NCBI RefSeq assembly: GCF_023487995.1
Contig: NZ_JAMFKN010000003.1
Location: forward strand, 1-64,000
Source of the DNA: Thermohalobaculum sediminis
Lineage (GTDB): Bacteria; Pseudomonadota; Alphaproteobacteria; Rhodobacterales; Rhodobacteraceae
DNA: 64,000 nucleotides
Direction of reading: 5' to 3'
Below the pieces are notes generated by a model, which saw nothing but the letters and a program-made list of their open reading frames with translations, had not been told where the DNA came from and ran no database searches. A program made the position numbers and the translations under genes. Positions 15,877-23,980 of the stretch are shown in pieces. Within the stretch, counting starts at the first letter, position 1. Each line of letters begins with the position of its first letter.

Positions 15877-17837
15877 GCCGCCTCCATTGCCCCCTCGCTC
15901 ACCAGCTTCACGATATCCGCCATGATCCGGTTGAGCTCGAAATCCTTGGGCGTGTAGACCCGCGCGACGCCCCTCGCCATCAGGGTCCGGGCGTCCTCCT
16001 CCGGGATGATGCCGCCCGCCACCACCGGCACGTCGTCGAGCCCCGCCGCCCGCATGCGCTCGACCACCTCGGTGACAAGCTCCATGTGGCTGCCCGAGAG
16101 GATCGAGAGGCCGACCACATGCGCGCCTTCCTCCAGCGCTGCGTTGACGATCTGGGCGGGCGTCAGGCGGATACCCTCGTAGACCACCTCCATGCCGCAG
16201 TCGCGGGCGCGCACGGCGATCTGCTCGGCGCCGTTCGAGTGGCCGTCGAGGCCGGGCTTGCCGACGAGGAACTTGATGCGCCGGCCAAGGCGGCGCGAGA
16301 CCGTCTCGACCTCGGCGCGGATGGCCGCGAGCCCCTCGGCGGACGCCGCAACCGCCTTTCCCACGCCCGTGGGCGCGCGGTATTCGCCGAACGCTTCGCG
16401 CATCACGCGGCCCCATTCGCCGGTGGTGACGCCCGCCTTCGCGGCGGCGATGGACGGGCCCATGATGTTCTCGTCCCCTCGCGCGGCACGTGCGAGCGCG
16501 GCGAGGGCGGCCTCGACGGCCGCCTCGTCGCGGCCTCGGCGCCACGCCTGCAGTGCCGCGACCTGCTCGGCCTCGACGGCCGGATCGACCACGAGGATGC
16601 CGCCTTCGCCCGCCGTCAGCGGCGAGGGTTCGGTCTGGGTGTAGCGGTTCACGCCGACGACCACCGTCTCGCCCGCCTCGATGGCTGCGAGCCTGCGGGT
16701 GTTGCTCTCGACCAGCGCGCCCTTCATGTGGTCGATGGCCGCAACCGCGCCGCCCATGGCGTCGATGCGGGCCAGCTCGTCGCGCGCACCGGCCTTCAGC
16801 GCCTCGACCTTGGCCTCGACCGCGGGGTTGCCGTCGAACAGGTCGGCGTATTCCAGCAGGTCGGTCTCGTAGGCGAGGATCTGCTGCATCCTCAGCGACC
16901 ACTGCTGGTCCCAGGGGCGCGGCAGGCCCAGCGCCTCGTTCCAAGCGGGAAGCTGCACGGCGCGGGCGCGGGCCTTCTTCGACAGCGTCACCGCCAGCAT
17001 CTCGATCAGGATTCGATAGACGTTGTTCTCGGGCTGCTGTTCCGTGAGCCCGAGGCTGTTCACCTGCACGCCATAGCGAAAGCGCCTGAGCCCCGGTTCG
17101 GTGACACCATACCGCTCGCGGCAAATCTCGTCCCACAGGTCCACGAAGGCGCGCATCTTGCACATCTCGGTCACGAAACGGATGCCCGCGTTCACGAAGA
17201 ACGAGATGCGGCCGACGATGCCGGGAAAATCCGTGGCGCTCACGCGCGGGCGCACCTCGTCGAGCACGGCGCAGGCCGTAGCGAGCGCGAAGGCAAGCTC
17301 CTGCTCGGGCGTCGCGCCCGCCTCCTGCAAGTGATAGCTGCAGACGTTCATCGGGTTCCATTTCGGCACATGCGCGTAGCAGTAGGCCGCGACATCGCCG
17401 ATCAGGCGCAGGGACGGCGCGGGCGGGAACACATATGTGCCGCGGCTCAGATACTCCTTGATGATGTCGTTCTGCACCGTGCCCTGAAGCGCCGCGATGT
17501 CCTCACCCTGCTCCTCGGCCACGGCGATGTAGAGTGCGAGCAGCCAGGCCGCGGTCGCGTTGATGGTCATCGAGGTGTTCATCTGCCCCAGCGGAATGTC
17601 CGCGAACAGCCGCCGCATGTCGCCGATATGGCTGACGGGCACCCCCACCTTGCCGACCTCGCCGCGCGCGAGCGGGTCGTCGCTGTCATAGCCGGTCTGC
17701 GTCGGCAGGTCGAACGCGACCGAGAGCCCCGTCTGCCCCTTGGCGAGGTTCGCGCGGTAGAGCGCATTCGAGGCCGCCGCCGTCGAATGGCCGGCATAGG
17801 TGCGGAAGAGCCAGGGGCGGTCTTTCTGGGCGGTCAT
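15873..17837 (-). CDS. ecm: Ethylmalonyl-CoA mutase (B12-dependent)
   Basis: Converts (2R)-ethylmalonyl-CoA to methylsuccinyl-CoA in the ethylmalonyl-CoA pathway for growth on acetate and other C2/C1 compounds. The N-terminal barrel (GLSVAFDLPTQTGYDSDDP, then GQMNTSMTINATAAWLLALY) is of the mutase family. The C-terminal cobalamin domain holds GKPGLDGHSNGAEQIA, with the lower-ligand His in DGHSNG. At 654 aa it fits Ecm and is shorter than methylmalonyl-CoA mutase large subunits. The divergent ccr gene supports Ecm over methylmalonyl-CoA mutase. The gene ends MEAA and overlaps the GreA-like gene. Confidence 0.92.
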   Translation of the reverse strand: MTAQKDRPWLFRTYAGHSTAAASNALYRANLAKGQTGLSVAFDLPTQTGYDSDDPLARGEVGKVGVPVSHIGDMRRLFADIPLGQMNTSMTINATAAWLLALYIAVAEEQGEDIAALQGTVQNDIIKEYLSRGTYVFPPAPSLRLIGDVAAYCYAHVPKWNPMNVCSYHLQEAGATPEQELAFALATACAVLDEVRPRVSATDFPGIVGRISFFVNAGIRFVTEMCKMRAFVDLWDEICRERYGVTEPGLRRFRYGVQVNSLGLTEQQPENNVYRILIEMLAVTLSKKARARAVQLPAWNEALGLPRPWDQQWSLRMQQILAYETDLLEYADLFDGNPAVEAKVEALKAGARDELARIDAMGGAVAAIDHMKGALVESNTRRLAAIEAGETVVVGVNRYTQTEPSPLTAGEGGILVVDPAVEAEQVAALQAWRRGRDEAAVEAALAALARAARGDENIMGPSIAAAKAGVTTGEWGRVMREAFGEYRAPTGVGKAVAASAEGLAAIRAEVETVSRRLGRRIKFLVGKPGLDGHSNGAEQIAVRARDCGMEVVYEGIRLTPAQIVNAALEEGAHVVGLSILSGSHMELVTEVVERMRAAGLDDVPVVAGGIIPEEDARTLMARGVARVYTPKDFELNRIMADIVKLVSEGAMEAA

Positions 17838-18156
17838 GTCGGGCCTCTCGAAGGGTCGGCGTCGATTCGATCCGGAATCGTCCTGCCGCTCTAGCTTATT
17901 TCGCAGCGCAGCGCAAAATACATTGTAATTTTCTGTCTCGCTGGACCCACCTGCAGCAAGATATGGTCGATTCAGGCCGAATACCGCCAGATTTCAACCC
18001 GGAGCCGGCCAAGCCCTGTCATCAGGACGGATTTCCCTGATGCGCTGCACAAAACCCCTTGCGCCACAGTTGCGGCAATGTCATTAACGCGGGAAGTCAG
18101 TTTTTGAACGATTGTTGCGCGGCGCGGCCGCGCAGCACGGCCGCAGGAGACGAGAC
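17838..18156. promoter_or_regulatory. Divergent ecm/ccr promoter region
   Basis: 319 bp between the two start codons, less GC-rich than its surroundings. Direct repeats TTGCGCC (18059-18065) and TTGCGGC (18070-18076) are 11 bp apart, one helical turn, and another TTGCGC lies at 18114. On the ecm side TTTCGC and GCGCAAA lie at 17899-17917. These are candidate operators for a short-chain acyl-CoA responsive regulator. No reading frame of interest is present. Confidence 0.4.
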
Positions 18157-19431
18157 ATGGACGGCGCCCCCGCCACCCAAGCCCCGCTGAAGGACCTCTA
18201 CGAGGTGGGCGAGATCCCGCCGCTCGGCCATGTGCCCGCCCGCATGCATGCCTGGTGCATCCGCCGCGAGCGGCATGGCGAGCCCGACATCGCGATGCAG
18301 GTCGAGGTGGTCGAGACGCCCGAAATCGACTCGGGCGAGGTGCTGGTGCTCGTGATGGCCGCGGGCGTCAACTACAACGGCGTGTGGGCCGCGCTCGGCA
18401 AGCCGATCAGCCCGTTCGACGGGCACGGCCAGCCCTATCACATCGCGGGCTCGGACGCCTCGGGGATCGTCTGGAAGGTGGGCGACAAGGTGAAACGGTG
18501 GAAGGTGGGCGACGAGGTCGTCATCCACTGCAACCAGGACGACGGCGACGACGAGCACTGCAACGGCGGCGACCCGATGTACTCGCCCAGCCAGCGGATC
18601 TGGGGCTACGAGACGCCCGACGGCAGCTTCGCCCAGTTCACCCGCGTGCAGGCGCAGCAGCTGATGGCGCGCCCGAAGCACCTGACCTGGGAGGAATCGG
18701 CCTGCTACACGCTGACGCTGGCCACCGCCTACCGCATGCTGTTCGGGCACGAGCCGCATGAGTTGAAGCCCGGCGACAACGTGCTGGTCTGGGGCGCCTC
18801 GGGCGGGCTTGGCTCCTACGCGATCCAGCTCATCAACACGGCGGGGGCGAACGCGATCGGCATCATCTCGGACGAGGACAAGCGCGACTTCGTGCTGGGC
18901 CTCGGCGCCAAGGGGGTGATCAACCGCAAGGACTTCAAGTGCTGGGGCCAGCTTCCGAAGGTCGGCACGCCCGAGTACAAGGCCTGGTTCGACGAGGCGC
19001 GCAAGTTCGGCAAGGCGATCTGGGACATCACCGGCAAGGGCAACAATGTCGACATGGTGTTCGAGCACCCCGGCGAGGCGACCTTCCCGGTCTCGGTCCT
19101 CGTGGTCAAGCGCGGCGGCATGGTGGTGATCTGCGCGGGCACCACGGGCTACAATCTGACCTTCGACGTGCGCTACCTGTGGATGCACCAGAAGCGGGTG
19201 CAGGGCAGCCACTTCGCCAATCTCAAGCAGGCCTCGGCCGCGAACAAGCTGATGCTGGAACGCCGGCTCGACCCCTGCATGTCCGAGGTGTTCGATTGGG
19301 CCGACATCCCGACCGCGCACATGAAGATGATGCGCAACGAGCACAAGCCCGGCAACATGGCGGTGCTGGTCTCGGCCCCCACCACGGGGCTGCGCACGAT
19401 CGAGGACGCGCGCGAGGCGGGCGCCGCCTGA
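18157..19431 (+). CDS. ccr: Crotonyl-CoA carboxylase/reductase
   Basis: Carries out NADPH-dependent reductive carboxylation of crotonyl-CoA to ethylmalonyl-CoA, the key step of the ethylmalonyl-CoA pathway. It is a medium-chain dehydrogenase/reductase protein: GroES-like part with VMAAGVNYNGVWAALGKPI and GSDASGIVWKVG, and a Rossmann part with VLVWGASGGLGSYAIQL. The insert CNQDDGDDEHCNGGDPMYSPSQRIWGYET is typical of Ccr. 424 aa, normal length. GCAGGAGACGAGAC before the ATG at 18157 provides the ribosome-binding site. It is divergent from ecm and followed by a strong hairpin terminator. Confidence 0.95.
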   Translation: MDGAPATQAPLKDLYEVGEIPPLGHVPARMHAWCIRRERHGEPDIAMQVEVVETPEIDSGEVLVLVMAAGVNYNGVWAALGKPISPFDGHGQPYHIAGSDASGIVWKVGDKVKRWKVGDEVVIHCNQDDGDDEHCNGGDPMYSPSQRIWGYETPDGSFAQFTRVQAQQLMARPKHLTWEESACYTLTLATAYRMLFGHEPHELKPGDNVLVWGASGGLGSYAIQLINTAGANAIGIISDEDKRDFVLGLGAKGVINRKDFKCWGQLPKVGTPEYKAWFDEARKFGKAIWDITGKGNNVDMVFEHPGEATFPVSVLVVKRGGMVVICAGTTGYNLTFDVRYLWMHQKRVQGSHFANLKQASAANKLMLERRLDPCMSEVFDWADIPTAHMKMMRNEHKPGNMAVLVSAPTTGLRTIEDAREAGAA

Positions 19432-19467
19432 GAGCCGCAATCGGCCCGGGTCCGGGGGAGGAGATGC

Positions 19468-19497
19468 GCGCCGCGCCGGGGCAACCCGGCGCGGCGC
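19468..19497 (+). terminator. Strong GC hairpin after ccr
   Basis: An exact 13-bp stem, GCGCCGCGCCGGG and its complement, closed by a GCAA tetraloop, 36 bp after the ccr stop. There is no T-run (TCCGTTTC follows), so termination would be imperfect or aided by Rho. Confidence 0.65.
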
Positions 19498-19499
19498 TC

Positions 19500-19515
19500 C
19501 GTTTCGCGCGAAACG
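19500..19515. promoter_or_regulatory. 16-bp perfect palindrome upstream of the helicase gene
   Basis: CGTTTCGCGCGAAACG reads the same on both strands and lies 38 bp before the helicase ATG, just after the ccr terminator. It could be an operator. It does not match the alphaproteobacterial GAAC/GTTC SOS boxes. Confidence 0.35.
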
Positions 19516-19553
19516 CACTGGCCGCGCGGCGGGCGGGGGCTTAGACAGGGGCG

Positions 19554-21065
19554 ATGCTGCTCGACAACCCGCGAACCGAGGCTCCGCTGCCCCTCTCCGA
19601 CGACCAGGCCGCCGCTTGGGCGATGCTGGCCGCGCGGCTGAAGGCGCATGGCGTCGATATCGAGGCGGGCGATACCACGCCGCGCACCGAGGCGGCGGGC
19701 GAGGGCGAGGTGCTGGCCATCACCGGCAAGGCGGGCTCGGGCAAGACGGTGCTGCTCGCGCGGCTCGCCCACGGGCTTGCGGCGGCGGGGCTGCGCAGCG
19801 TGCGGCCCGACTACGAGCCCAAGCGCCGCGACGCTCGCTCGTTCGCCGTGCTCGCGCCCACCAACAAGGCGGCCTCGGTTTTGCAGGCGCGCGGCGTGCC
19901 CGCGACCACGATCCACCGCATCGTCTACACCCCGGTCTACGACCCCGACTTCGAGGAGATCGCCGAGTGGATCGCGGGCGAGCGGCACGCGAGGCCCGCG
20001 ACCGATGCCATGACGCCGGAGGCGCTCGACCGCGCCAAGGCCTCGTTCGAGAGCCACGGCTCGGTTGCGAGCGCGCTGGCGGCGGCGGGCGTGCGAGGGT
20101 CGGACTTCATCACCGGCTGGAAGCGGCGCGACGAGCCCCTCGACATCGCGCTGGTGGACGAGGCCTCCATGATCGAGCCGCGTCAGCTTCAGGACCTTTC
20201 CGAGATTTTCGGCCTCGTCATCCTTTTCGGCGACCCCGCGCAGCTTGCACCAGTGGGCGAGCGCGGCGCGATGGTGTTCGACAGCCTGCCCCCAGCGCGG
20301 CGCCTTGCGCTGAGCCGCATCCACCGGCAGGCCGAGGACAGCCCGATCCTCGACCTCGCGCATCTGCTGGGTCGCGAGGGGCTGAGCTTCGAGGCGTTCG
20401 AGGACGCCGTGCGCGAGGCCGCCACGCGCGACCCCCGCGTGGTCATCGCCCCCCGCGCCGACGCCGACCTGATGTGCGAAAGCCCCATGCTGGTCTGGCG
20501 CAACAAGACGCGGCTGCGGCTGATCGCGGCCTTCCGCGCCGCGCACGGCATCGCCCCCGACGCGCTGGCGCCCGGCGAGCCCCTGATCTGCGACGGGCTG
20601 GAACTGCCTCTCAAACGCCGCAAGGAGCGCATCGCGCTGGAAGCGCACGGGCTCATCAAGGGCGCGCAGGCGGTCTATCTTGGCCCCGGCGCGCGGCCAG
20701 CCTACCAGCGCGTGCGCATCATCGGCACCGGCGAGCCTGGGGTGAGCGTGGCCTCCATCATCCAGATCGAGCAGCCCGACGGGGCCGAGCCGCTGCTGGT
20801 CTCGGCCGCGCGCATGGGGGCGGTGTTCCTGCATGGCGCGGCGGTGACGATCCACAAGGCGCAGGGCTCGCAGTGGCCGCGCGTGCAGGTGTTCGCGCCG
20901 GACCTGTGGGCCGCGGCGCGGGCGGGCCAGACCGAGGCGGGGCTTCCGCTGTGGGCGCGGCTGGCCTATGTCGCGATCACCCGGGCCGAGCGGGAACTGG
21001 TGTGGGTCACGCGCGCGATGATCGGCCGGGCGGCCAAGCCGCTGGGTGGCGCGCAGGACGGATGA
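19554..21065 (+). CDS. RecD/Dda-like SF1B DNA helicase
   Basis: ATP-dependent 5'-3' helicase of the RecD2/Dda group. Motif I is ITGKAGSGKTVLLARL, motif Ia VLAPTNKAASVL, motif II ALVDEASMIE, motif III LFGDPAQLAPVG, motif IV SRIHRQ, and the UvrD-like C-terminal block ends HKAQGSQWPRVQVF then AYVAITRAERELVWV. The compact 503-residue form without RecBC partners suggests a role in replication or repair housekeeping. The stop overlaps a possible start of the next gene, and the two are probably cotranscribed. Confidence 0.88.
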   Translation: MLLDNPRTEAPLPLSDDQAAAWAMLAARLKAHGVDIEAGDTTPRTEAAGEGEVLAITGKAGSGKTVLLARLAHGLAAAGLRSVRPDYEPKRRDARSFAVLAPTNKAASVLQARGVPATTIHRIVYTPVYDPDFEEIAEWIAGERHARPATDAMTPEALDRAKASFESHGSVASALAAAGVRGSDFITGWKRRDEPLDIALVDEASMIEPRQLQDLSEIFGLVILFGDPAQLAPVGERGAMVFDSLPPARRLALSRIHRQAEDSPILDLAHLLGREGLSFEAFEDAVREAATRDPRVVIAPRADADLMCESPMLVWRNKTRLRLIAAFRAAHGIAPDALAPGEPLICDGLELPLKRRKERIALEAHGLIKGAQAVYLGPGARPAYQRVRIIGTGEPGVSVASIIQIEQPDGAEPLLVSAARMGAVFLHGAAVTIHKAQGSQWPRVQVFAPDLWAAARAGQTEAGLPLWARLAYVAITRAERELVWVTRAMIGRAAKPLGGAQDG

Positions 21066-21103
21066 CCGCGCCGGCAAGGGCGCGCGGGAGGCAGGAGAGG
21101 GCG

Positions 21104-22621
21104 ATGCTCAGGGCGGCGAAGATCGGCGGCGCGGCCGTCATCGTGGCGGCGGCGGGATGGGGCGCACTGTGGCTGACCGGGCGGGGCGAGATCCTCGCCC
21201 GGCTCGACCTCGAGCGCAGCCGTCTGGCCGCGCAGGGCATCGAGATCACCCATGGCGAGCCGCGCATCGGCGGCTTTCCGGTCGGCTATGTCGTCGAGCT
21301 GCCGCAGGTCGCCGCGCGCGACCGCGCACTCGGCCTGAGCGCCGAGCTGCCGCAGGTCGTCGCGGAGGCGGGGCTCGGCGCGCCCGACCGGATCGTCTAC
21401 CGCCTGCCTCAGCGCTTCACGGCCGAGATCGGCCTCGCGGATGCGCCGGGCGGGCAGCCGGAGGGCGGCGCGCGCGCCCTGAGCGTCGAGTTCGAAGCCG
21501 AGGAGCTGGTGGTCGAGCAGCAGATGAGCGGCGAGCTTCCCGCGTCGCTGACCCTGCGCGCCGGCTCCCTGCTCGCGGTCCATGCGGCCGAGGCGCCCGA
21601 GCCCAGCGCCGCGGTCGAGCTCGCCGGCCTCGAGGCGACGCTCGATCTGCCCCGCACGGCGCAAGGTGGCGAGACGGCGCTGCGCGTTGCGGTCGCCTCG
21701 CTCGACTACCTCGCGACGGCCACGACCGAGACCGGCGCACCGACCCGGCTCGAGGGCGGCGCCAGCCGGCTGGCGCTGACCGCCTCGACCGACCAGCGCA
21801 CGCCGGCGGCGATGCTGGCGGTGCTGGCCGGCGCGCCGGGCGGCGGCCGGTTCGCCGCGACGCTTCAGACCGGCGCCACGCGCATCGAGGGCGAGGTCGG
21901 CGGCGACGACCCTGCCCGCAGCGGCCGCGTCGCGGTGACGAGCGGGGCGAGCGGCGGGGTGCTGGCGATCGAGAATGGCCGGCTCGCGCTCTCGGGCACC
22001 AGCGAGAACAACCGCTTCGAGCTCGCGCCCGCCGACCCCGCGGTCCGGCTGCGGGGCGCGGCGGTGGTCGACCGGATCGAGACCGTCTACCGCTCGCCCC
22101 TGGTGCCGGCCGAGGCGATGGACGAGCTGGCATTCCGCGTGGCGCTGGGCCGCATCGCGCCCGACGAGGCGCTGTGGCAGGCGATCGACCCCGAGGGGGA
22201 GCTGGTCCGCGCGCCGGGCGAGGTGATCCTCGACCTGATCGGCTCGGCGCGGATGCTGGCCGACGAGGCGACCGGGCTGCCGGGGCAGGCCGAGCTTGGC
22301 AACCTGACCCTGCGCCACGCCGATGTCTCGCTCCTGGGAAGCTCGGCCGAGTTGCGCGGCGACATCGAGTTCTCGCAGCCCGCGAACCGGCCCACGGGGC
22401 AGCTGACGCTGACGCTCAACCGGAGCATGGAGCTGGTGGCAGAACTGGTGCGCGCGGGGCTGATCGACATCGGGGCGGCGCAGGCGGTGACGGCCACCGC
22501 GGCCAACCTGACGCGGCCCGGCGACACGCCGCAGACCCTGTTGACCGAAATCGAGTTCGAGGACGGCGAGGCGCGCATCAATGGCGAGCCGGCGTGGTTC
22601 TTCGGCGGTGGAGCACAGTAA
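21104..22621 (+). CDS. DUF2125 family membrane-anchored periplasmic protein
   Basis: Begins MLRAAKIGGAAVIVAAAGWGALWLTGRG, one N-terminal membrane segment that would anchor a large periplasmic domain. The body is repetitive beta-strand sequence (SVEFEAEELVVEQQMSGELPAS, LSGTSENNRFELAPADP, LTLTLNRSMELVAELV), the pattern of DUF2125 proteins of alphaproteobacteria, distantly like AsmA-type proteins. Function unknown. I prefer the ATG at 21104, with GGAGAGG 4-10 nt upstream, over an ATG at 21062 that overlaps the helicase stop. 505 aa. Confidence 0.75.
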   Translation: MLRAAKIGGAAVIVAAAGWGALWLTGRGEILARLDLERSRLAAQGIEITHGEPRIGGFPVGYVVELPQVAARDRALGLSAELPQVVAEAGLGAPDRIVYRLPQRFTAEIGLADAPGGQPEGGARALSVEFEAEELVVEQQMSGELPASLTLRAGSLLAVHAAEAPEPSAAVELAGLEATLDLPRTAQGGETALRVAVASLDYLATATTETGAPTRLEGGASRLALTASTDQRTPAAMLAVLAGAPGGGRFAATLQTGATRIEGEVGGDDPARSGRVAVTSGASGGVLAIENGRLALSGTSENNRFELAPADPAVRLRGAAVVDRIETVYRSPLVPAEAMDELAFRVALGRIAPDEALWQAIDPEGELVRAPGEVILDLIGSARMLADEATGLPGQAELGNLTLRHADVSLLGSSAELRGDIEFSQPANRPTGQLTLTLNRSMELVAELVRAGLIDIGAAQAVTATAANLTRPGDTPQTLLTEIEFEDGEARINGEPAWFFGGGAQ

Positions 22622-22691
22622 ACGACCCGGCGCCATCGCGTCGGACGACGCGCCCGGCGATCACCGGGAAAGGCGGCAGCCGGTTTCCCCC

Positions 22692-23009
22692 TCAGCCGGG
22701 GGTGAAGCCCTGCCGCGCGGCGTTCGCCTCGGCGTCGGACTTGGCGTTGTAGCCTTCCGATGCCGCGCCGACGATCTTGCCGTTCGAGGCCATGCGTCGC
22801 CAGCGCCACTGGCCGCGCTTGTCCTTGTAGATCTCCCACTTGTCCTTGGGGTTGCTGCCGCGGTTCATGTTGGCCTCGCAATCGGCCTTCGACATGTAAC
22901 CCTCGCAGGACGCGCCAACGATCTTGCCATTGGCAGCCGAGAAGCGACGCCAGCGCCACTGGCCGCGCTTGTCCTGGTAGACCTCGAACTTGTCACCCTC
23001 TCCGGCCAT
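22692..23009 (-). CDS. DUF1508 (YegP-like) protein with two tandem repeats
   Basis: Two copies of a roughly 45-residue unit, each reading K(F/W)E(V/I)Y(Q/K)DKRGQWRWRR followed by NGKIVGA and a Glu-Gly-Tyr motif, at about residues 7-50 and 57-100. The DUF1508/YegP fold is a small beta-alpha structure of unknown role, often linked with stress. The first unit has an extra Cys pair (GASCEGYMSKADCE) that the second replaces with Ser/Ala. GGAGG lies 5 nt before the ATG at 23009. 105 aa. Confidence 0.85.
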   Translation of the reverse strand: MAGEGDKFEVYQDKRGQWRWRRFSAANGKIVGASCEGYMSKADCEANMNRGSNPKDKWEIYKDKRGQWRWRRMASNGKIVGAASEGYNAKSDAEANAARQGFTPG

Positions 23010-23196
23010 GATACCTCCATGTCGCTGACGTGTGGGGACTCCCTCCAGGCGGTCTGACGCCACCATGCGCGAACAGAGTGGACAATGCGGCCGGGGGCGG
23101 CAAGCGAAAATCCCCCCGCACGGCAAGATGCCGGACCGGCGTGGCCGGTCAGTCCGGCTGACCAAAGCCGGGGCGGGTGGGGTGGTCGCGGAACGT

Positions 23197-23868
23197 TCAG
23201 TCAACACCGTCGTAGAGCGCGATCCGCCGTGGATCGGCGCGCCCGGCGGCGATCCAGCGCGCGACCGCCGGATGCCCAAGCAGCCGACCGGCATAGGCCT
23301 CGGTCCCCGGCGTCATCAGCGCGTAGCTGTCGAGCCGCGTCGCCACCGGCGCGAAAAAGGCATCGGCAGCCGAGAAGACCGCGCCGCCAAGCCATGGCCC
23401 GCCGGTCACCGCGAGCGCGTGGCCCCAGACCAGCGCGAGCCGCTCGAGATCGGCGCCGACGCCGTCGGGACGGGCCGCACGCGGGCGCCCTTGGCGGTGG
23501 AGATTCATCGGGCAGGCGCCGCGCAGCGCAGTGAAGCCCGCATGCATCTCGGCTGCGAGGCTGCGGGCCAGCGCGCGATGGGCGGGGTCTGCGGGCCACA
23601 GCCCGGCCTCGGGGTGGCGCTCGGCCAGCGTCTCGGCGATGGCGAGGCTGTCCCAGACCCGCAGCGTCCGCCCCCCCTCGGCGATCTCGAGCATCGGCAC
23701 GCTGCGCCCCGGCGCCTTGGCGCGCTGCATCGCCTCGAACTCGGGGCTGTAGAGGGGGACGAATTCCTCCTCGAACGGCAGGTCGAAGGCGGCGAGCAGC
23801 AGCCAGCCGCGCATCGACCAACTCGAGTAGGCCTTGTCCGAGATGACGATGCGATAGCTTGCGGTCAT
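23197..23868 (-). CDS. Glutathione S-transferase family protein
   Basis: N-terminal thioredoxin-like half with SDKAYSSWSMRGWLLL, the Ser-containing active-site start typical of beta/zeta-like bacterial GSTs, and the cis-Pro glutathione motif GRSVPMLEI then VWDSLAIAETLAE. The C-terminal half is helical with WLGGAVFSAADAFFAPV. Conjugation, peroxide or isomerase activity cannot be told apart. 223 aa; the ATG at 23868 gives the normal N-terminus. A hairpin at 23134-23150 lies downstream. Confidence 0.88.
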   Translation of the reverse strand: MTASYRIVISDKAYSSWSMRGWLLLAAFDLPFEEEFVPLYSPEFEAMQRAKAPGRSVPMLEIAEGGRTLRVWDSLAIAETLAERHPEAGLWPADPAHRALARSLAAEMHAGFTALRGACPMNLHRQGRPRAARPDGVGADLERLALVWGHALAVTGGPWLGGAVFSAADAFFAPVATRLDSYALMTPGTEAYAGRLLGHPAVARWIAAGRADPRRIALYDGVD

Positions 23869-23934
23869 GGGGCTCCCCCGAGGCTCACGGGGCGCGCGCG
23901 CACGCGCATGCGGCCGTGCCCCCTGTCGAGCGAG

Positions 23935-23958
23935 AGTGGCCGGGCGCACCCGGCCACT
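23935..23958 (-). terminator. Hairpin after the TRAP transporter operon
   Basis: A perfect 10-bp stem AGTGGCCGGG/CCCGGCCACT with a 4-nt loop, 23 bp beyond the dctM stop. No T-run follows on the minus strand, so it may act as an mRNA 3' end stabiliser or a Rho-assisted terminator. Confidence 0.55.
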
Positions 23959-23980
23959 GCAATCGACATTTCGTGATGGC

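Noticed and set aside
16086-17894. About 600-codon open frame opposite ecm
   Set aside because: No recognisable domain, while the other strand encodes a complete mutase.
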